Assembly (NCBI GenBank): GCA_003168295.1
Contig: PMST01000038.1
Coordinates: 1 to 6,810 of the forward strand
DNA from: Actinomycetota bacterium
Lineage (GTDB): Bacteria; Actinomycetota; Actinomycetes; Streptosporangiales; Streptosporangiaceae
Direction of reading: 5' to 3'
DNA: 6,810 nt
Positions 1 through 5,568 of this stretch are shown here, piece by piece; position 1 is the first letter of the stretch, and every line of letters begins with the position of its first letter. The translations under genes and the position numbers were made by a program. The notes beneath the pieces were generated by a model. It saw only the letters and a program-made list of their open reading frames with translations, did not search any database and was not told the origin of the DNA.

Positions 1-569
1 TCACGCTCCCATCGTCCCAGCCGCGAGGCGGTCTGGGCAAGCGAATGGAGGCCGGGGCGTGGGGTGCCGTCGCCGACGCCCTGGATAGGAGCTGGCCGAA
101 CCCGGTGGACCGCCAGGCACGGAAACACCGGCCACCTAGGCCGCCATGGAAGGCACGCCGGCGTCGGTCTGGACGTGTTAGGGCTACTGGCAGGACTCGC
201 AGGCCACCAGCGAGGCATTCGCAATGGGGACAAGCTATGGCGCGGATCCGTCGCGGATAACTTCCAGTATGGACGTCGAATGTTGCCTGATGTGATTTTC
301 GCTCCGCTCACGTTCCGGTGCGATAGCCGGCCGCAATGTTCGATGAGCGGGACGATCCGGTACTGAGGGCTTGGTGCGGCATCGTAAGCCCGATGGAAGA
401 ACCGGATCGACGTAAATGCATAGGCCGACCTGAGTGACGCTCGTTGCCCGTATTCACACCGTGGTCCTCTATGAGTCCGCTGAATTAGGCCTCTTCTGCG
501 GGTTGTTCGTGACTGCTGCCGCAGACGGCTAGTCGGTGACCTTCATCCTCAGCCGATAGGGGTCCGGGG
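1..569. other. Gene-poor region downstream of phaC
   Basis: No convincing gene is seen on either strand. The open frames here are short, rich in Arg/Pro/Gly and lack family motifs, and in-frame stops interrupt the other frames. It lies downstream of the phaC stop codon on the minus strand. Visible structure includes a nested inverted repeat (353-409, listed separately), a short ATCCG/CGGAT palindrome at 246-258 and a weak 4-bp GCCG/CGGC hairpin at 518-529 just past the phaC stop. It could be decayed coding DNA, but I recognise no family in the translations. Confidence 0.6.
353..409. other. Nested stem-loop downstream of phaC
   Basis: The outer arms are CGATCCGGT (353-361) and ACCGGATCG (401-409), perfect 9-bp complements. 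Nested inside are GGGCTT (367-372) and AAGCCC (386-391), perfect 6-bp complements around a 13-nt loop. The two stems are separated by a 5 x 9 nt internal loop. It lies about 160 bp beyond the phaC stop codon, so it could be a late 3' structure of the phaC transcript, a small structured RNA or a protein-binding site. There is no T-tract, so a classical intrinsic terminator is not supported. Confidence 0.4.
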
Positions 570-2228
570 CTATTCGACCACGTAGGTGCCAGGCGCCTCG
601 GTGAGCGGCGGGTACTGGCGGTTGCCGAGCGTCGCCCGGGCCGTCTTCTCGGGGCCGGAGCGCGCGATCAGCCACTCGGACCAGGGCCGCCACCACGAGC
701 TCTTCTCCATGGCGGCAGTCTTGACCCACTCGTCGGGATCCGCCGCCGTGGGCGGGCCGTACCAGCGGTCATAGCGCTCGCTGTCCGCCGGGTAGACGAC
801 CGACTGGATGTGACCTGAGCGAATCAGGGTCATCTCCGTGTTACTGCCGCCGACCAGATGGGCGGTGTCGTAGCAGGCCCGCCACGCCGTGATGTGGTCG
901 GTGTAACCACCGACGTGGTAGCTGTCGCAGGTGACCTTGCTGAAGTCGGTCTTGACGCCGAGCAGTGTCGGCCCGTTGCCGTCCCACCCGTCCATGGCCA
1001 GTCCGCTGGACTCCTTCGCGAACCTCGCCGTGGTCCGGGTGGCATCGTCGTTCCACGCCAGGACGTCGAACGGCGCGGGCGACTCGCCTTTGAGCCATCC
1101 GCTGACCAGGTAGTTGAACACCAGGTCGTTCGGCCGCAGCATGGCGAACAGGCTGCGCAGCGCGGTCCCGGGGACGATCTCGTTGTTGGCGGCGGCCTGC
1201 TCGAGGACAGTGCGCGCCTGGCTGGTGTCGAGCATGCCCACGACGTTCGGCTTGCCGCCGGTCAGCATGGTCACCACGAAGGTCGCCGCCCCGGCCGACT
1301 CATCGCCGATAGCGGCGTAGTGCGCGAGCACGTAGGAAAGCGTGATGCCGCCGGCGCACAGCCCGAGAAAGTTGATCTTGTCGCTGCGGGTGATCTTCTT
1401 GACCACCTCGTTGGCTCGCTCCTCCGCGGCGAGGTAGTCATCCAGTCCCCACTTCCCGTCGCCGCGCTGGGAGCTCGGGTTCCGCCAGACGACCATGAAA
1501 ACACCGAGGCCCTGGCTGACGGCGAACTCGGCCAGCGACCGCCCCGGCGAGAGATCCAGGATGTAGTGCCGGTTGATCTGCGGCGGGATCATCAGCAGCG
1601 GAATGCTGCGGACCTTGGGCGTGGTGGGCGTGTACTGCAGCAGCTCGAACATCTCGTCCCGGTACACCACGGCACCCGGGGTGGCGGCGATGTCCTTGCC
1701 GACGGTGAATTGCTTGCGGTCAGCCATGGATGGCATCCCGCCGCGGGCCATATCGTTCAGCATGTTCTGGGCGCCGCGCGCGAGCGACAGGCCGCTGGTC
1801 TCGATGGCCTTTCGCAGTGCCTCGGGGTTAGTGCCTAGATAGTTGGTCGGAGCCAGCGCGGCCGCGATGACGTCGGCCGCGAAGCGAGCGCGCGCTCTAT
1901 TCTGCCAGGAGCCGTCCACGCCCTGGTACATCCGCTCCATCCACATCTCGAACAGTCGGTAGGACTGGCCCATGGTGCGGAAATAGGGGATGCTTTGCCA
2001 CGCCTCATCGGCGAAGCGCTTGTCTCGCTTGTCGAACGAGATATCCGACTGCCCGAGCACGATCTTGGTAATTTCTTTGGCTAGCCACGGCATTTCCTTC
2101 GCGACAGCGGCGGGGTCGGCGAGATCGGCGATGGCGTTGACCATGTCCAGCGGCAGCATTCCGGCCGCTGTTTCGGTCGCCTCTGACATGATGTCCATGG
2201 CGCTGGTGGGTGCTTCGTTGGTGTCCAT
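570..2228 (-). CDS. phaC: Poly(3-hydroxyalkanoate) synthase (PhaC, class I-like)
   Basis: This enzyme polymerises (R)-3-hydroxyacyl-CoA into polyhydroxyalkanoate with release of CoA, acting at the surface of the growing granule. The predicted product is 552 residues, the usual size for a single-subunit class I synthase. The N-terminal PhaC_N-type region includes the block GKDIAATPGAVVYRDEMF (about 177-194). The alpha/beta-hydrolase part follows with PPQINRHYILDLSPGRS (215-231), VVWRNP (246-251), the lipase-like box GLCAGG with nucleophile Cys291, then FDVLAWNDDATR (387-398), GYTDHIT with Asp444, SGHIQS with His473, and SWWRPWSEWL (511-520). The Cys-Asp-His triad is intact, so the enzyme should be active. 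I chose the ATG at 2228 because GGGGAGG precedes it closely; the open frame continues 40 codons upstream to 2348, but that part lacks family similarity and runs into the regulatory element. Substrate chain length cannot be read from the sequence; the neighbouring thiolase and reductase suggest short-chain monomers. Confidence 0.96.
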   Translation of the reverse strand: MDTNEAPTSAMDIMSEATETAAGMLPLDMVNAIADLADPAAVAKEMPWLAKEITKIVLGQSDISFDKRDKRFADEAWQSIPYFRTMGQSYRLFEMWMERMYQGVDGSWQNRARARFAADVIAAALAPTNYLGTNPEALRKAIETSGLSLARGAQNMLNDMARGGMPSMADRKQFTVGKDIAATPGAVVYRDEMFELLQYTPTTPKVRSIPLLMIPPQINRHYILDLSPGRSLAEFAVSQGLGVFMVVWRNPSSQRGDGKWGLDDYLAAEERANEVVKKITRSDKINFLGLCAGGITLSYVLAHYAAIGDESAGAATFVVTMLTGGKPNVVGMLDTSQARTVLEQAAANNEIVPGTALRSLFAMLRPNDLVFNYLVSGWLKGESPAPFDVLAWNDDATRTTARFAKESSGLAMDGWDGNGPTLLGVKTDFSKVTCDSYHVGGYTDHITAWRACYDTAHLVGGSNTEMTLIRSGHIQSVVYPADSERYDRWYGPPTAADPDEWVKTAAMEKSSWWRPWSEWLIARSGPEKTARATLGNRQYPPLTEAPGTYVVE

Positions 2229-2231
2229 GAC

Positions 2232-2238
2232 CCTCCCC
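2232..2238 (-). promoter_or_regulatory. Ribosome binding site deciding the phaC start
   Basis: On the minus strand the sequence reads GGGGAGG, then GTC, then ATG at 2228. This purine-rich site supports the shorter 552-residue protein over the upstream in-frame ATG at 2348. That upstream ATG lies within the palindrome-bearing repeat R1, where translation start is unlikely. Confidence 0.65.
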
Positions 2239-2321
2239 GAGGGTGCTACAGGGCGGCCGATAGCGCTGGAAGCGCCGGGTCTGCCGGTCCGTAATCTCAC
2301 TGTTACAACGCCCCAGGGGGC

Positions 2322-2348
2322 GGTCAAGACCCCGATGGGCCCGGTCAA
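2322..2348 (-). promoter_or_regulatory. Possible phaC promoter (-35-like TTGACC elements)
   Basis: On the minus strand two TTGACC hexamers occur, at 2348-2343 and 2327-2322. The second is followed after 16 nt by TAACAG, a loose -10. The first directly abuts the perfect palindrome at 2350-2365, an arrangement in which a bound activator could contact polymerase. The -10 match is poor, so this is only a candidate for the phaC promoter. Confidence 0.3.
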
Positions 2349-2456
2349 AAGGGACTTAAGTCCCTAATGCGATGATCTATCGCTGGTTCTTGCTGGATCA
2401 CGGGACCGTAGCATCCGGGTTACGTGGCACCGGGCTAGAAGGGGCCGATGAGGCTG
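2334..2456 (+). repeat. Direct repeat R1 (promoter-like element, copy 1)
   Basis: This ~123-bp segment matches 6512-6632. The first 97 positions align without gaps at 80 of 97 identities, and the last part aligns with a 2-nt length difference. Shared blocks include GGGCCCGGTC, the palindrome GGGACTTAAGTCCC, TGCGATGA, GGATCACGGGACCGTA and TACGTGGCAC, ending with GAGGCTG, which in the second copy is part of the thiolase ribosome binding site. Here GAGGCTG is not followed by a start codon but by a CGCGGC/GCCGCG hairpin (2460-2477). The element points away from phaC, so it is either an orphan promoter whose gene was lost or a duplicate that now serves phaC divergently through its symmetric palindrome. 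Confidence 0.85.
2350..2365. promoter_or_regulatory. DosR/DevR-like box (perfect palindrome) upstream of phaC
   Basis: AGGGACTTAAGTCCCT is a perfect 16-bp palindrome. Its core GGGACTTAAGTCCC fits all 14 core positions of the mycobacterial DosR consensus TTSGGGACTWWAGTCCCSAA. The outer flanks fit less well. It is centred about 130 bp upstream of the phaC start. A half-site-like GGGACC follows at 2402-2407, also conserved in R2. The response regulator itself is not in the window; another NarL/LuxR-family regulator with similar specificity is possible. Confidence 0.7.
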
Positions 2457-2771
2457 TCTCGCGGCGGTCGAGCCGCGGACAGCTCTAGGCCGTCACCGTG
2501 GGTTCTATAGTTTGCGGATCGCCTGGCGAATTACCGCGCGATCCGGGACCTTTGGCCTTAGGCGCCACGCCGATGCTCCTAGCTCGGCTCCAGCGGTCAG
2601 AAAAGAACACAAAGCCATTTATCTTCGTACTCACGCCTTATGGGTTGGCGGACTTCGCATCTGGACTTCGCATCCGGATCTGGCTTTGCCTGGCTTGCCG
2701 GGCGATCTGGCGGCCGGGGATCCGGATCTTCATCCAGGCCGTGATGGCCGATATCAGGGAGATGCTCGTAC
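2457..2771. other. Intergenic stretch between R1 and the dehydrogenase relic
   Basis: No gene is recognised here. The two overlapping plus-strand frames of about 90 codons have no family motif. Visible elements are a 6-bp hairpin directly after R1 (2460-2477), a degenerate GGGACC box at 2545-2558, and a short tandem duplication of GGACTTCGCATC at 2650-2661 and 2663-2674. A GGGAG motif about 10 nt before the ATG at 2772 looks like the surviving ribosome binding site of the broken dehydrogenase gene. Confidence 0.5.
2543..2560 (+). promoter_or_regulatory. Degenerate DosR-like box upstream of dehydrogenase relic
   Basis: GGGACCTTTGGCCT (2545-2558) matches 10 of 14 core positions of the DosR consensus and keeps the GGGAC and GCC half-site pattern. 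It lies about 220 bp upstream of the relic start codon, further than is usual for an activator site. It may be a relic or a chance match. Its weight comes mainly from the other, stronger boxes in the same window. Confidence 0.35.
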
Positions 2772-2884
2772 ATGGACTTTGAGCTGACCGATGAGCAGGA
2801 ACTGGTCCGCGAGGCGGTAAAGGAGTTCGCCGACGCCGAGGCGCCTTCGCCCTGACCGAGCCCGCCGCGGGCACCGATGCCGCC
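2772..2884 (+). pseudogene. Acyl-CoA dehydrogenase remnant (internal deletion and frameshift)
   Basis: The ATG at 2772 opens MDFELTDEQELVREAVKEF, the typical N-terminus of a bacterial acyl-CoA dehydrogenase (flavoprotein oxidising acyl-CoA to 2-enoyl-CoA). This frame stops at 2853-2855. In a different frame from 2840 the sequence reads GAFALTEPAAGTDAA, the highly conserved active-site block (usually ALTEPxAGSDAA) found near residue 120 of intact enzymes. About 100 residues between the two blocks are therefore missing, and the junction shifts the frame. Similarity is lost after about 2884, although the second frame stays open to 3001 and overlaps the 3' end of the opposing small gene. The ~380-residue family length and flavin-binding C-terminal domain are absent, so the gene is dead. 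An upstream GGGAG suggests it was once expressed. Confidence 0.8.
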
Positions 2885-2966
2885 AAGGAAGCCGGGCTGC
2901 GCCGCAAAGAGCGCCGCCCCCGGCGCCCTGAAGTGGCACTACCCTGGACCGCGCCCGGCGACTGGT

Positions 2967-3227
2967 TCAGGTCCGGGGGCGTAGCTGCCCGCCGCTCCTG
3001 ATGGTGACCTCGCCGGTGCAGACGTCCATGCCCTCTACCGGGCCGGCGAACGCGCGACCGTCGCGGGTGGTGACCACCGCGAGGTCGCCAAGAAACCAGC
3101 GATCAGGCCAGAGCACCGGGACGCTGATCGTATCCTCGCCGGCTGCGATTTGGCTGGCGGTCAGGCTGCTCGCGATGCGGTGCTGCACCGTGTCCGTGAT
3201 GCCATCGACGTAAGGCTGTGCCGTCAT
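2967..3227 (-). CDS. Small protein of unknown function (86 aa)
   Basis: I do not recognise the family. The predicted 86-residue product starts MTAQPYVDGITDTVQHRIAS, continues through a segment with alternating hydrophobic residues (ISVPVLWPDRWFLGDLAVVT), and ends in a Gly/Thr/Val-rich stretch (GRAFAGPVEGMDVCTGEVTI) suggestive of a small beta-rich domain. It has no signal peptide or membrane segment and a single Cys. The ATG at 3227 was chosen because AGGGAGA (3234-3240) lies 6 nt upstream on the minus strand; the open frame extends 37 codons further, into AT-rich promoter-like DNA. It sits on the same strand as phaC and the CoA-transferase but is separated from both by long gaps, so it is probably its own transcription unit. 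The good ribosome binding site and protein-like composition argue that it is real. Confidence 0.7.
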   Translation of the reverse strand: MTAQPYVDGITDTVQHRIASSLTASQIAAGEDTISVPVLWPDRWFLGDLAVVTTRDGRAFAGPVEGMDVCTGEVTIRSGGQLRPRT

Positions 3228-3299
3228 CGCTTGTCTCCCTTTTGCGTGGTTTGCTAAGTGAATGCAGCATGCTGGCTGGCCAAGAGATATTTCCGTGAT

Positions 3300-3305
3300 A
3301 TTATC
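3300..3305 (-). promoter_or_regulatory. Possible -10 element of the 86-aa gene
   Basis: On the minus strand the sequence reads GATAAT within CAGATAATATCACGG, in an AT-rich patch about 75 bp upstream of the ATG at 3227. No good -35 hexamer is visible at standard spacing. The call rests only on the hexamer match and the local drop in GC. Confidence 0.25.
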
Positions 3306-3629
3306 TGTGAGCACCATTTCGATCTCTCCCGGGCCCACTGTGCCGACAATTTCATCATCTTATATTCGGGACGGCCGAAGACAAGGACGAGGTTGCCTAG
3401 GACCTCGGGCGTCGCTCAGATCGGGCTCTTTGACCTGCGAAAACGCACCTCAAAAATTATCAATTCTTGTTGTTGTCTACCCGGTGGAAGCGTGTAAACA
3501 AGGCGTCCGCTGGGGACTGCTGATTGGCCTGGGACTGATGTTCTCCTCGATCCAGACGATAAACACGGCGGGATTGTGCCGCTCGGGACAGGCGGGTGGT
3601 GCCTAGGCCGCCGTACTCATGCCGTCATC

Positions 3630-3656
3630 CTCTAATTGATGAATCATTTATTAGAG
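3630..3656. promoter_or_regulatory. AT-rich inverted repeat, candidate operator
   Basis: CTCTAAT (3630-3636) and ATTAGAG (3650-3656) are perfect 7-bp complements separated by 13 bp, with TGATGAATCA in the spacer, itself partly symmetric. The centre-to-centre distance of the arms is 20 bp, about two helical turns, as expected for a dimeric repressor site. It is an island of AT in a GC-rich genome. No regulator gene is adjacent, so its partner is unknown. Confidence 0.4.
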
Positions 3657-3681
3657 AATGGCCGGCGGCGCTTCAGTGGGG

Positions 3682-3756
3682 CTTTCTCATTCCCGGCGGC
3701 GGCACGCCGCGACGTCACCAGACCGTGACGAACCCGTCACGACCAGGATGAGAAAG
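3682..3756. other. Branched fold-back element with alternative hairpins
   Basis: The outer arms CTTTCTCAT (3682-3690) and ATGAGAAAG (3748-3756) pair perfectly over 9 bp. Inside are GCGGC/GCCGC (3696-3700 with 3706-3710), and three GTCAC/GTGAC-type arms: CGTCAC (3713-3718), CGTGACG (3724-3730) and CGTCACG (3735-3741). The middle arm can pair with either neighbour, giving two mutually exclusive hairpins. The element lies downstream of the CoA-transferase on its transcribed strand. It may be a structured RNA or a cluster of binding sites. It is not a tRNA: there is no D-arm or T-arm arrangement. Confidence 0.4.
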
Positions 3757-3819
3757 GGCTCACCGGTCACTGACCTTTCGGGACGCTCAACTCACGCCAG
3801 CGGTGGCGAGGTCGAGCTT

Positions 3820-3844
3820 GGGGTGGGCCGGGACCTCCCACCCC
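3820..3844 (-). terminator. GC-rich hairpin after CoA-transferase
   Basis: GGGGTGGG (3820-3827) and CCCACCCC (3837-3844) form a perfect 8-bp stem with a 9-nt loop. It is about 75 bp beyond the CoA-transferase stop codon on the minus strand. No U-tract follows, which is common for actinobacterial hairpin terminators, so it is a candidate only. Confidence 0.45.
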
Positions 3845-3918
3845 CGGGCGCGCCGGTCAGCTCGCCAAGGCCACCCACGTACTGCAGCTCCGCGAAGCAT
3901 AACCAGGATGGAAAAGGC

Positions 3919-5439
3919 TCAGTGCGGCCGCATGCTGCCGTCGCGCAGGTACCGTACGTGCCACGACAATGCCTCGTTGAGCAGGTGCGGGGTGTGCTTG
4001 CCGGGTCCGGTGGCAGTCGCCCGGTCGAGGTAGTCCTGCAGGGCCGGCCGGTAGTCGGGGTGCGCGCAGTGGTCGATGATCTGCTGGGCTCGGCGCCGCG
4101 GCGGCAAGCCGCGCAGGTCGGCGACGCCCTGCTCGGTGATGATGACATGTACGTCGTGCTCGGTGTGGTCGACGTGGCTGACCATCGGCACAATGCACGA
4201 GATCGACGCGTTCTTGGCGGTCGAGGGGGACAGGAACATCGCTAGGTAGGCGTTGCGGGCGAAATCGCCGGAGCCGCCGATGCCGTTCTGCATGCTCGAG
4301 CCCATGATGTGGGTGGAGTTCACGTTGCCGTAGATGTCGGCCTCGATCATGCCGTTCATCGCCAGGCAGCCGAGCCGGCGTATAACCTCCGGGTGGTTGC
4401 TGATCTCCTGCGGGCGAAGGATGATCTGGTGGCGGTAGTCCGCGATACCGGCGTGCAGGTCGGCGATGCCGTCCTGGCTGAGGGAAAAGCCTGTCGCTGA
4501 GGCGATGGTCATCGCGCCTGAGCGCAGCAGTTGCAGCATGCCGTCTTGGACCACCTCGGTGTAGGCCGTTAGCGGCGGGAACGCCCCACCGTCAAGCCCG
4601 GCGAGCACGGCGTTGGCGATGTTGCCGACGCCGGACTGCAGCGGCGGCAGCGTGGCGGGTAGCCGCCCGCGCCGTACTTCGTGGGTCAGGAAGTCCAGGA
4701 CGTGCCCGGCGATCAGCCGCGAGTCCTCGTCAGCCGGTCTGGACGGGGCGCTGTAATCCGGTTCGTGTGTCGGGACGACGGCGATGATTTTCTCCGGCGG
4801 GCAGTGCAGGTAGGGCGTGCCGATCCGGTCGGACGGCGTGACGATCTGGATCGGTGCGCGGTGCGGGAGCAGCGCGGAGCCATGCAAAACGTCGTGCATT
4901 CCCTCCAGCTCGGCGGGCTGCCAGGAGTTGACCTCAAGGATCACCCGGTCGGCCATGTCGATCCATGTTGTGTTGCTCCCCACCGAGGAGGACGGGATCA
5001 GCGCCCCGTCGGCGGTGATGCCGGTCACCTCGATGAGCGCGACGTCGAGGTGACCGAAGACGCCTTCGGCGACCATCTGCGCGACGTGCGACAGGTGCAC
5101 GTCCACGTAGTCCAGCAGCCCCGCGTTGATCTTGGCGCGGGTCACCGGGTCGGACTGGTAGGGCATGCGCAGATCGATTCCGCCTGCCGCCGCCAGCGCA
5201 CCGTCCAGCTGCGGCGCGGTAGACGAGCCGGTCCAGACGCCGACCGTAAAGCGGTCACCGCGTTCGGCCGCCTCGGTGATCCGGGCGACCAGCGCGGTCG
5301 GCACCGCCTTCGGATGGCCAGAACCGGTGAATCCGCTCATCCCGACGTTGTCACCCGGCGCGATGAACGTGGCTGCGTCTTCAGCTGGCATCACCTTGTC
5401 AGCAAGGGCCTTGTACCGCAGCCGCGACTGGTCTGTCAT
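3919..5439 (-). CDS. Acetyl-CoA hydrolase/succinate CoA-transferase family enzyme
   Basis: This is a class I CoA-transferase of the AarC/Cat1/Ach1 type, which moves CoA between carboxylic acids such as succinate, acetate and propionate through a glutamyl-CoA intermediate in the cytosol. The 506-residue product is full length for the family (about 500). Landmarks in order: GMSGFTGSGHPK near the N-terminus (33-44), PSSSVGSNTTW (149-159), LQSGVGNIANAVL (267-279), TEVVQDGML (294-302) whose Glu295 is the likely catalytic glutamate, GGSGDFARNA (388-397), and IVPMVSHVDHTEHDV with ITEQGVADLRG (416-445) and CAHPDYRP (458-465). The ATG at 5439 is preferred over the one at 5460 because GGGAG lies 8 nt upstream of it. 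It is transcribed divergently from the reductase gene. The specific acyl partners cannot be read from sequence; an acetyl-CoA:succinate or propionyl-CoA:succinate exchange, or a 4-hydroxybutyrate CoA-transferase role, would all fit a PHA island. Confidence 0.92.
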   Translation of the reverse strand: MTDQSRLRYKALADKVMPAEDAATFIAPGDNVGMSGFTGSGHPKAVPTALVARITEAAERGDRFTVGVWTGSSTAPQLDGALAAAGGIDLRMPYQSDPVTRAKINAGLLDYVDVHLSHVAQMVAEGVFGHLDVALIEVTGITADGALIPSSSVGSNTTWIDMADRVILEVNSWQPAELEGMHDVLHGSALLPHRAPIQIVTPSDRIGTPYLHCPPEKIIAVVPTHEPDYSAPSRPADEDSRLIAGHVLDFLTHEVRRGRLPATLPPLQSGVGNIANAVLAGLDGGAFPPLTAYTEVVQDGMLQLLRSGAMTIASATGFSLSQDGIADLHAGIADYRHQIILRPQEISNHPEVIRRLGCLAMNGMIEADIYGNVNSTHIMGSSMQNGIGGSGDFARNAYLAMFLSPSTAKNASISCIVPMVSHVDHTEHDVHVIITEQGVADLRGLPPRRRAQQIIDHCAHPDYRPALQDYLDRATATGPGKHTPHLLNEALSWHVRYLRDGSMRPH

Positions 5440-5447
5440 CCCGCATG

Positions 5448-5452
5448 CTCCC
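5448..5452 (-). promoter_or_regulatory. Ribosome binding site deciding the CoA-transferase start
   Basis: GGGAG on the minus strand is spaced 8 nt from the ATG at 5439. The in-frame ATG seven codons upstream (5460) has no comparable purine-rich site. The family similarity begins downstream of both. Confidence 0.55.
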
Positions 5453-5568
5453 GTCCGCATCCCGGAGGCCTAGCCAGGCTGCGTGCGCCGCAGGACCCTT
5501 CCCCGGTCATGAGTGCTCACTTTACGGGTGGGTGCGAGCCAGCTATGTAGCACCGGCTCCGATCCCCA

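Larger units (their letters stand above)
3228..3918. other. Gene-poor region between small protein and CoA-transferase
   Basis: No gene is recognised over about 690 bp. The region is locally more AT-rich (for example 3290-3310, 3440-3470 and 3630-3660) than the surrounding coding DNA. It holds a possible promoter for the 86-residue gene near 3300, a TTCGG/CCGAA inverted repeat (3365-3379), an AT-rich inverted repeat (3630-3656), a branched fold-back element (3682-3756), a GGTCACTGACC palindrome (3765-3775) and a GC-rich hairpin (3820-3844). A plus-strand frame at about 3487-3606 encodes a hydrophobic stretch (RWGLLIGLGLMFSSIQTI) but lacks a credible start or known family. Confidence 0.5.

Noticed and set aside
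858..1838. 326-codon plus-strand open frame antisense to phaC
   Set aside because: It lies wholly within phaC on the opposite strand. The translation is Val/Gly/Arg/His-rich, with no family motif, as expected of a high-GC shadow frame.
2229..2348. N-terminal extension of phaC to the ATG at 2348
   Set aside because: The extra 40 codons lie in the control region next to the palindrome, have no family similarity, and a good ribosome binding site precedes the ATG at 2228.
3509..3540. GGGGACTG and GGGACTG at about 3510-3540 as further DosR boxes
   Set aside because: Only the left half-site fits. No properly spaced complementary half follows either copy.
3262..3606. 114-codon plus-strand frame with a membrane-like stretch (RWGLLIGLGLMFSSIQTI)
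   Set aside because: It has no good ribosome binding site, the upstream part does not resemble a protein, and a single hydrophobic run is not enough. It could be a fragment of a lost membrane protein, but I cannot support it.
3682..3756. tRNA gene (75-nt branched fold)
   Set aside because: The arms do not match a cloverleaf. There is no D-loop or T-loop consensus, and the outer stem is 9 bp rather than 7.
3658..4245. 195-codon plus-strand open frame crossing the CoA-transferase 3' end
   Set aside because: Half of it is antisense to conserved CoA-transferase sequence and the rest crosses hairpin-rich DNA. No family similarity is seen.
4681..5550. 289-codon plus-strand open frame antisense to the CoA-transferase
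   Set aside because: It is Asp/Arg/Val/Gly-biased with no recognisable domain, while the opposite strand encodes a full-length conserved enzyme.
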